DNA of 12,012 nucleotides, taken from CAZBNB01 sp964493245. Lineage in GTDB: Bacteria > Pseudomonadota > Gammaproteobacteria > Legionellales > Legionellaceae. This document shows, piece after piece, positions 6,028 to 12,012 of the stretch (position 1 is its first letter; each line of letters starts with the position of its first letter). The position numbers and the translations under genes are program-made. The stretch covers positions 1 to 12,012 of the forward strand of contig CAZBNB010000036.1 in the NCBI GenBank assembly GCA_964493245.1. Reading direction: 5' to 3'. Under the pieces are notes generated by a model that saw nothing but the letters and a program-made list of their open reading frames with translations, was not told the DNA's origin and made no database searches.

Positions 6028-6068
6028 AGCTTTTCTATAAAAACTCCGAACCGGGGTTATAAAAAGCT
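6028..6068. repeat. long imperfect hairpin downstream of the egt operon
   Basis: AGCTTTT-C-TATAA (6028-6040) pairs with TTATAAAAAGCT (6057-6068): 12 bp with one bulged C. An inner CTCC/GGGG stem (6044-6047 with 6053-6056) has loop GAACC. On the minus strand no T-run follows, so it is not a textbook terminator for the egt operon. On the plus strand the closing arm runs into TTTTTC, so it could stop rightward transcription. It may also protect mRNA 3' ends. Confidence 0.45.
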
Positions 6069-6217
6069 TTTTCGATTGAACAAAATGAAAAGATGACGCA
6101 CCGTTGAATGAAAAAAATCGTTGATGACAAGACTAGGTTTCACTGATTGGGTCGTGTGATACTTAATGAAGTCTGCTTACTAGGCGCTTTTTAACTCGTA
6201 CCTATAATGAGGTTAGC

Positions 6218-7369
6218 TTATATATTGGTTTTTTCTCGCTTCATATACAAAAAGGTAAACGAGCCAATGAGCAATGCATTGAATAGGCTCATCCACAGTT
6301 TAGTCAAGGCAAAGTTTCCTGAAAAAGTATTGTACACTAAACTACAAGAGAAAAGACCACTGGCGAAAGCGATATTAGATAAGGCAAACGAACGAAAAAT
6401 TCCCTTGGTACGTAAACGCTCGCCAATTAAGGACGCGCTCAACATCCATAAACAAGATGTTAACCCCGCCTCTATACCAGTCACAATTAAATAATACAGC
6501 GGTATTTTGATATGCATAAATGCCATCGCACTACTCGTCCATTTACAGCATACGAGTAAGATGCTAATGGTCAAGATAATAAAAAAAATACCATATTTAT
6601 CTGCTATACGCCCTATCAAAATAGGACTAATAATACTGGCAATATAGATAATATATTGATAAGTCGCGATAGATGTTTCGGGTAAAACTTCATGTCCTAA
6701 AAAATAAGAATAATTAAATAACCCTTGATCCAAGCCACTGATAAAACAAATAATAAATATGTAAGGATATTTAATGAGCAATTGTAAGCTTGACTCCGGC
6801 TTTTGTGTGACCACTTGTTTTAATTCAGAATTTTTAAGCGCATTCTTTAACCACCAAAAGAAAAACATGCCGATCCCAATCATCACCGCAACATAACGAT
6901 ATCGAATAAGCTCCACCGCCCAATCAGACTCTAAACGCACTGAGCGAACACTTAATATCCCCGTCACACCCGTTGTAATTCCCTCCATTGTTGCGCGAAT
7001 AGCGGGTGGAACATACAATTGTCGCCAAGGCTCTGTCAGATTGTAAACCGCATTACTAAACCCTGAGATAACAGGGAACGTATCAATCGTAACCGGTATG
7101 ATAACCAATACAGCAACCAATGCAGAAATCAAAATAAACTGATAATTTAAATTTTGTAATTTTTCTAGAAAACACAATAAAAGAATACTCATGGTGATAA
7201 TCGTGGCGATCATACCAAGGTGAGGGAAAAGATGAATATTGAAATGTCTAGACGAAAGATTGTATTGAAAAACATTATTAGAAAAAACGAAAATAGCGTA
7301 ACCCAATAAATAAATAATGCTGGTTAAAATAACAAAACCAATTTGTTTTTTACGTGTGTCGCCAATCAT
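6218..7369 (-). CDS. MFS transporter in the ergothioneine operon
   Basis: I chose ATG at 7369, preceded by GTGAGAG; an in-frame TTG at 7402 has no ribosome binding site. The 383-aa product is strongly hydrophobic with about ten to twelve membrane segments, for example at about 11-30, 50-69, 78-96, 158-177, 203-223, 237-256, 261-277, 290-312 and 355-376. A GRIADKYG loop (253-260) matches the MFS motif A in the C-terminal half. The N-terminal half lacks a good motif A and has a long polar stretch (about 105-155), so it is a divergent member. It is the third gene after egtB and egtD with 39 bp spacing, which suggests movement of ergothioneine, hercynine or a related betaine; direction and substrate are inference. 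Confidence 0.8.
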   Translation of the reverse strand: MIGDTRKKQIGFVILTSIIYLLGYAIFVFSNNVFQYNLSSRHFNIHLFPHLGMIATIITMSILLLCFLEKLQNLNYQFILISALVAVLVIIPVTIDTFPVISGFSNAVYNLTEPWRQLYVPPAIRATMEGITTGVTGILSVRSVRLESDWAVELIRYRYVAVMIGIGMFFFWWLKNALKNSELKQVVTQKPESSLQLLIKYPYIFIICFISGLDQGLFNYSYFLGHEVLPETSIATYQYIIYIASIISPILIGRIADKYGIFFIILTISILLVCCKWTSSAMAFMHIKIPLYYLIVTGIEAGLTSCLWMLSASLIGERLRTKGIFRSFALSNIAFASGLFSCSLVYNTFSGNFALTKLWMSLFNALLIGSFTFLYMKREKTNI

Positions 7370-7408
7370 ATTTATGCTCTCACTACCATCTTCGTTGATC
7401 AAGTGCCA

Positions 7409-8404
7409 CTAAATAGCCTGCCATAAACTATCCACAAAATACGCCTGTGGATCCATATAATTTTCGACAATACGAAAGCCGGATGCTTGTGCAAAATCTT
7501 GAATTTGCTGTAATGAATACTTATACGAATATTCTACATGGATCATTTCCGCTGCTTCGAATTGAAAGGATTGTCCTATCGATTGGATATCCACTATTTG
7601 AGATTCAAGACTTTCAAGATAGCTTTCCATCGCCCCGATTTCTTCATTATAGCGAGGATGGTGTCTAAATTTACTCAGATCAAAGTTGGCATTTAACTCT
7701 CGATTAATACGACACAGTAAATTTAAGTTAAAAGCACGTGTAATCCTATCGGAATCATCATATGCTCGCAACAAGATATCTTTATCTTTGTGTAAATCAA
7801 AGCCTATGAGAACAAAATCATCGCAGTGTAGATTTTTGCGCATCTGCATAAAAAAATCTTGTGCCTGATGATGATGAAAATTACCAATACTAGAGCCTAA
7901 AAATAACACCAGACTACGTACATCTGAATTAGGCATCAGCCATTTAAGTCCTTGCAAATAATCAGCATGTAAGGCTGTAATCGGTAATGAAATCCCATGC
8001 CCCTCTAGTTTTTTAATGACCTTTTTAAGGTACTGCTCAGATATATCAATGGGAATATAAGTACAAGATAATTGCTGTTGCATAAAAAAATTTAACAACA
8101 ACTCCGTTTTAATCCCCTCTCCCGGGCCCAATTCAACTAAGTTGACACGATAAGGCTTTAATTTATCTAACAAATTGCCCTTTATCGCCTGCAAAATCGT
8201 TAATTCTGCTTGTGTCAGATAGTAATCTGGATGTTTTGTAATGCGATTAAATAAATGACTCCCTGTTTTGTCATAAAAATATTTTGACTCTATGCATTTG
8301 GGAACTTGCGACAAACTAAGCTGTAGATCATTTTTAAATACTTCAAGGCCATCATGCAATGTTTCTATTTTTGATGAAGGGGAAACATGGATCAACTGTG
8401 ACAT
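7409..8404 (-). CDS. egtD: L-histidine N-alpha-methyltransferase (EgtD)
   Basis: EgtD uses three S-adenosylmethionine to trimethylate histidine to hercynine, the first step of ergothioneine synthesis, in the cytosol. The 331-aa length is typical. Visible blocks are YFYDKTGSHLFNRIT (42-56), ELGPGEGIKT (91-100, SAM-binding), PIDIS (118-122), FLGSSIGNF (168-176), GFDLHKD (201-207), AYDD (214-217), INRELNANFD (233-242) and VEYSYKYS (290-297). By offset with the mycobacterial enzyme as I remember it, Asn175, Tyr215, Glu291 and Ser293 correspond to the histidine-binding Asn, Tyr, Glu and Ser. AGGGA precedes ATG at 8404. It starts 17 bp after egtB ends, so the two are one operon. Nothing is truncated. 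Confidence 0.96.
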   Translation of the reverse strand: MSQLIHVSPSSKIETLHDGLEVFKNDLQLSLSQVPKCIESKYFYDKTGSHLFNRITKHPDYYLTQAELTILQAIKGNLLDKLKPYRVNLVELGPGEGIKTELLLNFFMQQQLSCTYIPIDISEQYLKKVIKKLEGHGISLPITALHADYLQGLKWLMPNSDVRSLVLFLGSSIGNFHHHQAQDFFMQMRKNLHCDDFVLIGFDLHKDKDILLRAYDDSDRITRAFNLNLLCRINRELNANFDLSKFRHHPRYNEEIGAMESYLESLESQIVDIQSIGQSFQFEAAEMIHVEYSYKYSLQQIQDFAQASGFRIVENYMDPQAYFVDSLWQAI

Positions 8405-8421
8405 ATTTATTCCCTGTTCGT

Positions 8422-9702
8422 TTAATAGATGTCTTCCGCCAATCTAAAACCAGCAAATTGCCAACGTTTGTCGGCCTGAAAAAAATTACGATAAGATGCA
8501 CGAATATGATCGCGTGGCGTCACACAACTACCGCCACGTAATACCATCTGATTGCACATAAACTTACCATTATATTCCCCTAATGATCCCGCATACGCGT
8601 TATAACCAGGATAGGGAACATAAGCACTCATTGTCCACTCCCATACATCACCAAAAAATTGTTGCGGGGCGTTAGATAGATCTGTCGTCGGCAACGGATG
8701 AAGTATGTTGCTCTCTAAAAAATTACTCTCTTGCAAACAAAATTGTGAACAAGAAACAAAATGCTCCCACTCCATTTCTGTCGGCAATCGCTTTCCACGC
8801 CAACGAGCATAGGCATCTGCCTCATAATAACTGACGTGGCAAATCGGTTGATTCAGTACGAGCGGCGTTAACCCTTTCAAGCTCAGCTGATGCCATTGAT
8901 CTTGAAAATGATACCAATACAAAGGTGCTTTCCATTGGTTTTTTTGAATACAATCCCATCCATCAGACAACCAATAAGCGGGATTTTGATATCCACCTGC
9001 GTTAATAAACATCAAATAGTCTTCGTTGGTCACCAAACGATTGGCAATCCGATAAGGTGTCAATAAAGTACGATGTACTGGGTGTTCATTATCAAAGCTA
9101 AATCCCTCTCCTGCAAAACCAACCGAGGCGATACCCCCCTCAACCGATATAAAATATTCTTCTAAGCTAGATTGCGCATTTAAGGAGGGGGGCTGCGACG
9201 ATATAGCCAATGATTTTTGATAAATCGGAACATCAGGATAATGCAAAGAATAATTGTATTTAATATCCATCAGTAACAATTCTTGATGTTGTTGCTCATG
9301 AGCTAAACCAATAGCGAGTAGTTTGAGAGTATCATCTTGATCGATAGAAAGATGCGATAAGTAGGTTTGCATATGCTTATCAACATAATGACGATAATCG
9401 TAAATGACAGCAACCGTTGGTCTTGATAACAGGCCTCGTGCACTACGCAGATAAGGTTGATTTAAAGATTGATAATAAGAGTTAAATAACGATACAAACT
9501 CGGGTCGATACACCCGGTAATTTTTAACAGAAGGGATCAGTATAAATGTTTCAAAAAACCAGGTGGTGTGTGCCAAATGCCATTTAGCTGGACTCACATC
9601 ATCCATCCCTTGTATCACGTAGTCTTCTATTTCCAAGGGCTGACAAATCGCCTCGGTTTGTTGACGAATGGTCAGATAATTTTTTATTATTCGATCGTGC
9701 AT
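8422..9702 (-). CDS. egtB: ergothioneine biosynthesis sulfoxide synthase EgtB
   Basis: EgtB is a non-haem iron enzyme that uses O2 to join hercynine to cysteine or gamma-glutamylcysteine as a sulfoxide. The 426-aa product has an N-terminal DinB-like domain and a C-terminal FGE-sulfatase-type domain (about 187-426). The three iron ligands are predicted as His45 in WHLAH, and His135 and His139 in HEQQH. The FGE domain shows HVSYYEADAYARWRGKRLP (289-307), GDVWEWT (351-357), VLRGGSC (387-393) and GFRLAED (418-424). Which thiol donor is used cannot be told from sequence alone. The ribosome binding site is weak (AGAAG upstream of ATG at 9702). An 89-bp MITE-like element ends 20 bp before the start codon, so the leader may be altered by it. 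Confidence 0.95.
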   Translation of the reverse strand: MHDRIIKNYLTIRQQTEAICQPLEIEDYVIQGMDDVSPAKWHLAHTTWFFETFILIPSVKNYRVYRPEFVSLFNSYYQSLNQPYLRSARGLLSRPTVAVIYDYRHYVDKHMQTYLSHLSIDQDDTLKLLAIGLAHEQQHQELLLMDIKYNYSLHYPDVPIYQKSLAISSQPPSLNAQSSLEEYFISVEGGIASVGFAGEGFSFDNEHPVHRTLLTPYRIANRLVTNEDYLMFINAGGYQNPAYWLSDGWDCIQKNQWKAPLYWYHFQDQWHQLSLKGLTPLVLNQPICHVSYYEADAYARWRGKRLPTEMEWEHFVSCSQFCLQESNFLESNILHPLPTTDLSNAPQQFFGDVWEWTMSAYVPYPGYNAYAGSLGEYNGKFMCNQMVLRGGSCVTPRDHIRASYRNFFQADKRWQFAGFRLAEDIY

Positions 9703-9722
9703 TTTTTTCTTCTAAATATTTA

Positions 9723-9811
9723 GGGGCTGTTGACATTTGGGGGCGCGAATCAAGATAATTTCGTGCAAATTATCTTGACTCTTGGCCGTGTCACCCATTG
9801 TCAACAAACCC
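9723..9811. mobile_element. MITE-like element, 89 bp, flanked by TA
   Basis: The ends are GGGGCTGTTGACA (9723-9735) and, inverted, GGGTTTGTTGACA (9799-9811): 11 of 13 bases identical. Each end is bordered by TA (9721-9722 and 9812-9813), the target duplication expected of Tc1/mariner-IS630-type elements. Inside is a perfect 12-bp stem TCAAGATAATTT / AAATTATCTTGA (9750-9761 and 9767-9778) with loop CGTGC. It has no coding capacity, so mobility would need a transposase in trans. No second copy is in this window. Confidence 0.6.
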
Positions 9812-9814
9812 TAG

Positions 9815-9836
9815 TCAGTTTTCATAATAAAACTGA
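9815..9836. repeat. small hairpin next to the MITE
   Basis: TCAGTTTT (9815-9822) and AAAACTGA (9829-9836) form a perfect 8-bp stem with a 6-nt loop CATAAT. It lies two bases beyond the TA flank of the MITE-like element and about 70 bp past the end of the leftward FAH-family gene. On the minus strand T's precede rather than follow the stem, so it is not a standard terminator for that gene. Confidence 0.45.
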
Positions 9837-9906
9837 AAAAACGGCAGCTTACATAAAGCATAGAACAACAATCAAACTTATGCGAACACGATCTATTTCA
9901 ATTTGA

Positions 9907-10533
9907 TTAGGTCCAAATGACCGTATAATGATATTTATCCCAACACAGTCTTGCAGTTGTATTTCTTTTAATATCACGCACCCCCGCTGGTGTACCCGTG
10001 TAAACCATATCACCCGCTTTCAGATAAAAAAATTGACTGATGTACACTAAGAGCGCCACAGGCTCCATCATCATATCACTGCCTTTGGCACGCTGAGAGA
10101 CCTGCTCCTCTAACTGCAATTCAAAAGGACTATTTATGTAATCTTGCCAGCTCGTATAAGAAATCCAAGGTCCTACAATCGCGGCATCTGGAAATACTTT
10201 AGCGGTTGTCCATGGATGCCCTTGCTTTTTTAAGTTGGTCTGATGTGCACGTAAGGTCATATCCAAGCCTAAACTAACCGCCTCTATAGAATGCGACGCT
10301 TCTTCATGCGTCAGACAATATCCGTCTTTTGATAATAACAACACAATCTCACATTCCGGTTGCACTTTAGTGTCATTCTCTGGAAATTGCGCAGTAACAT
10401 GATCCCCCCATCGCGTAGCTTGCTTTAATACGCTGGGCGGTTTGATAAATAAAACCGGCTTATCAGGGACTTGATCGCCTAATTCAAGCGCGTGGTCTAG
10501 GTAGTTTTTACCAACACAAATAATTTTATCCAT
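9907..10533 (-). CDS. fumarylacetoacetate hydrolase family protein (FAHD1/YcgM-like)
   Basis: I chose the ATG at 10533 (MDKIICVGKNYLDH) because family members start close to this block and GGGGA lies upstream; an in-frame ATG at 10554 has no visible ribosome binding site. The 208-aa product has the FAHD1-type core: a His14/Glu17 pair (HxxE in DHALE), metal ligands Glu60 and Glu62 (PECEIVLL) and Asp91 (GLDMTLR), PWTTAKVFPDAAIVGPW (107-123), and the GDMVYTGTPAGV end (174-185). Relatives are Mg2+-dependent acylpyruvate hydrolases or oxaloacetate decarboxylases; which one applies here is not decidable by eye. It is a single gene, divergent from the permease gene. Confidence 0.9.
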   Translation of the reverse strand: MDKIICVGKNYLDHALELGDQVPDKPVLFIKPPSVLKQATRWGDHVTAQFPENDTKVQPECEIVLLLSKDGYCLTHEEASHSIEAVSLGLDMTLRAHQTNLKKQGHPWTTAKVFPDAAIVGPWISYTSWQDYINSPFELQLEEQVSQRAKGSDMMMEPVALLVYISQFFYLKAGDMVYTGTPAGVRDIKRNTTARLCWDKYHYTVIWT

Positions 10534-10602
10534 AGATTTACAATCCCCATACATACAGCATTAAAAAGGTGATAGATCAAAAATAGCATTTTGAATGATT
10601 AG

Positions 10603-10614
10603 GAGTATATACTC
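10603..10614. promoter_or_regulatory. perfect 12-bp palindrome in the divergent spacer
   Basis: GAGTATATACTC lies about 70 bp upstream of the FAH-family start and about 160 bp upstream of the permease start. Its size and place fit a dimeric repressor or activator site controlling one or both divergent genes. A weak minus-strand -35 (TTGAGT) overlaps it. No regulator gene is visible next to it. Confidence 0.35.
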
Positions 10615-10775
10615 AATAAACGCCAAAAATCGAACTCATTCGTTGCGGAAGGACTACTTTTCGGGCCGTTTTACGAGATAATAAAGCACGAGAAAGAGTG
10701 ATAGTTATATTGCTCACAAATCAAACACATGATAGGCTTGATTTAGGGCAAGACCTTTAGGGCTGGGGATTTTCT

Positions 10776-12012
10776 ATGTTAAAACGAGATATTTCAACGA
10801 CGAATATTTTAGTAGCCTCGGCCGGTGGCATGATCGGTTCCGGTTGGTTATTTAGTCCTTTTATTAGCGCGCAGATAGCAGGTAGTAATGCTCTGGTCAG
10901 TTGGATAATCGCGGCTATTTTTATGTTATTTGTTGCATTGCCATTGTGTGAGTTGGGCGCCATGTTCCCCGTTTCGGGAGGCATGTCAAATTATCCTACT
11001 TTTACACATGGTCGTGAAGTTGGTTTTCTATTCGCCTGGACTTCATGGCTATCGTACGTCGTTATGACCCCCATCGAGGTACAAGCCATCTTACAATATG
11101 GGAGTCATTTTTTCCCTCATTTAATTAATCCGCATTCAGCTTCATTAACACTCTCTGGCGTTGGGTATATTGCCGCTTTTGGTATCATGTTGTTTGTGGT
11201 GATATTGAACTCATATGGTATTAAATTTTTGGCAGAATGTAATAAATATGCCAGTCTTTTAAAATTCATTTTACCTGGGATAGCCATTTTTGCATTGATT
11301 CAGCAATCCAGTGATTTTAGCAATATTGCGATTGATCTAAAGAGTAAATCCAGTTGGGTACACATTTTTACTGCATTATCAACAGGAGGGATTGCGTTTG
11401 CCTTTACCGGTTTTCAAAATGGTCTGATGTTAGCCGGCGAGGTAAAAAATCCACAACGTAATATTCCCATTGCCATTTTAGGTGCGGTGCTAATTGGATT
11501 TATTTTGTATTTTTTGTTGCAGTTTAGTTTTATTGTCGCCATTCCCAAACAATATTTAGCACATGGATGGCAAGGATTAAGCTATCCTGGTGATGGCGGA
11601 CCACTGGTCGGATTAACGCTTTTATTGGGGCTTGGCGTCGTTGCTACGTTGTTGATGTTTGATGCTGCGTTTTCACCATTTGGAACAACTTTTGTTTACA
11701 CAGCAGCAACATCCCGCATTGTTTATGGTATGGCGCTCAATCACCACCTACCGAAATTATTTTTAAAAGTGAATCGCCACAATATTCCCTACATCACATT
11801 GTACGCTAATTTCTTTGTCGGTATTTTAGCCTTTCTACCTTTTCCAGGATGGCAAAAACTGGTTGCTTTCCTTTCTTCGGCAAGTATTCTTTCTTATGGA
11901 ATCGGACCGGTTTGTTTATTGGCAATGAGAAAATTGCAACCACAACGCCACCGCCCATTCAAGCTCAAAGCCAGTTTACTGCTTTCGCAACTAGCCTTTT
12001 ACGTATGCAACT
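10776..12012 (+). CDS. APC-family amino acid permease, aspartate-proton symporter-like (partial, right edge)
   Basis: The frame opens at ATG 10776 with GGGGA upstream and stays open through 412 codons to the window edge, so the 3' end is missing. The N-terminus is an APC-superfamily TM1: SAGGMIGSGWLF (15-26) with the substrate-binding GxIGSG-like glycines. CELGAMFPVSGGMSNYPTF (58-76) and WTSWLSYVVMTPIE (88-101) follow, and a GEVKNPQRNIP block appears in the middle. This order resembles YveA-type aspartate-proton symporters more than GadC or LysP, as I remember them. Ten or more membrane segments are visible. It likely imports an amino acid at the inner membrane; intracellular gammaproteobacteria rely heavily on host amino acids. 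Substrate is inference. It is divergent from the FAH-family gene. Confidence 0.9.
   Translation, partial: MLKRDISTTNILVASAGGMIGSGWLFSPFISAQIAGSNALVSWIIAAIFMLFVALPLCELGAMFPVSGGMSNYPTFTHGREVGFLFAWTSWLSYVVMTPIEVQAILQYGSHFFPHLINPHSASLTLSGVGYIAAFGIMLFVVILNSYGIKFLAECNKYASLLKFILPGIAIFALIQQSSDFSNIAIDLKSKSSWVHIFTALSTGGIAFAFTGFQNGLMLAGEVKNPQRNIPIAILGAVLIGFILYFLLQFSFIVAIPKQYLAHGWQGLSYPGDGGPLVGLTLLLGLGVVATLLMFDAAFSPFGTTFVYTAATSRIVYGMALNHHLPKLFLKVNRHNIPYITLYANFFVGILAFLPFPGWQKLVAFLSSASILSYGIGPVCLLAMRKLQPQRHRPFKLKASLLLSQLAFYVCN

Larger units (their letters stand above)
5915..6217. other. 303-bp non-coding stretch between the orphan gene and the egt operon
   Basis: No gene is supported. It holds the extended -10 promoter of the orphan gene, a long imperfect hairpin (6028-6068), and a separated inverted pair TATCACAC (6011-6018) / GTGTGATA (6154-6161). 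Leftward transcripts from the egt operon enter at 6217. Confidence 0.5.

Noticed and set aside
6207..6494. Plus-strand 95-codon frame
   Set aside because: Antisense to the end of the MFS gene; basic composition is typical of a shadow of membrane-protein codons.
7447..7868. Plus-strand frames over egtD
   Set aside because: Antisense to a confidently identified enzyme gene, no ribosome binding sites.
1..12012. CRISPR array or toxin-antitoxin pair
   Set aside because: No regularly spaced direct repeats and no small overlapping gene pair with recognisable toxin or antitoxin features were seen.

Overview
This AT-rich window looks like chromosomal DNA from an intracellular-type gammaproteobacterium, most likely Legionellales (Legionella or a close relative). 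That placement is an inference from gene content: a DUF1543 protein, an HSDL2-like short-chain dehydrogenase, an ergothioneine gene pair with an MFS transporter, and an orphan protein with a eukaryote-like Ser/Thr-Pro tail. No rRNA or other decisive marker is present.

Left part (1-2030, + strand). The window opens in the 3' end of a gene of a family usually found in phage-like or integrated mobile DNA. It overlaps by ATGA a small 'HGG/GAPKGN' protein gene that carries an in-frame TGA and is therefore probably a pseudogene. A GTG-started SDR follows, whose catalytic Tyr is replaced by Phe, and then a small exported four-cysteine protein. These two may form one transcript.

Middle part (2064-4208, - strand). 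A tightly packed five-gene operon (ABM monooxygenase, VOC, CMD family, gamma-glutamylcyclotransferase-like, DUF1543) reads leftward. A tRNA-Pro(GGG) gene with a clear promoter lies just upstream of it.

4168-6217. A non-coding stretch carries two perfect DnaA boxes in a 14-bp inverted repeat plus a third box about 100 bp away. It is followed by a DUF2165 membrane protein gene, a 286-aa orphan protein with nine S/T-P sites in its tail (effector-like, unproven), and a 303-bp gap with a long hairpin.

Right part (6218-9702, - strand). egtB, egtD and an MFS transporter gene form a compact operon. EgtD trimethylates histidine and EgtB oxidatively couples hercynine to a thiol donor; the transporter may move ergothioneine or a precursor. 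No C-S lyase (EgtE) is seen here. An 89-bp MITE-like element with TA flanks sits 20 bp upstream of egtB.

9907-12012. A fumarylacetoacetate-hydrolase-family enzyme (FAHD1/YcgM-like, - strand) is divergent from an APC amino-acid permease (+ strand) that runs off the right edge with no stop. The 221-bp divergent spacer contains a perfect 12-bp palindrome.
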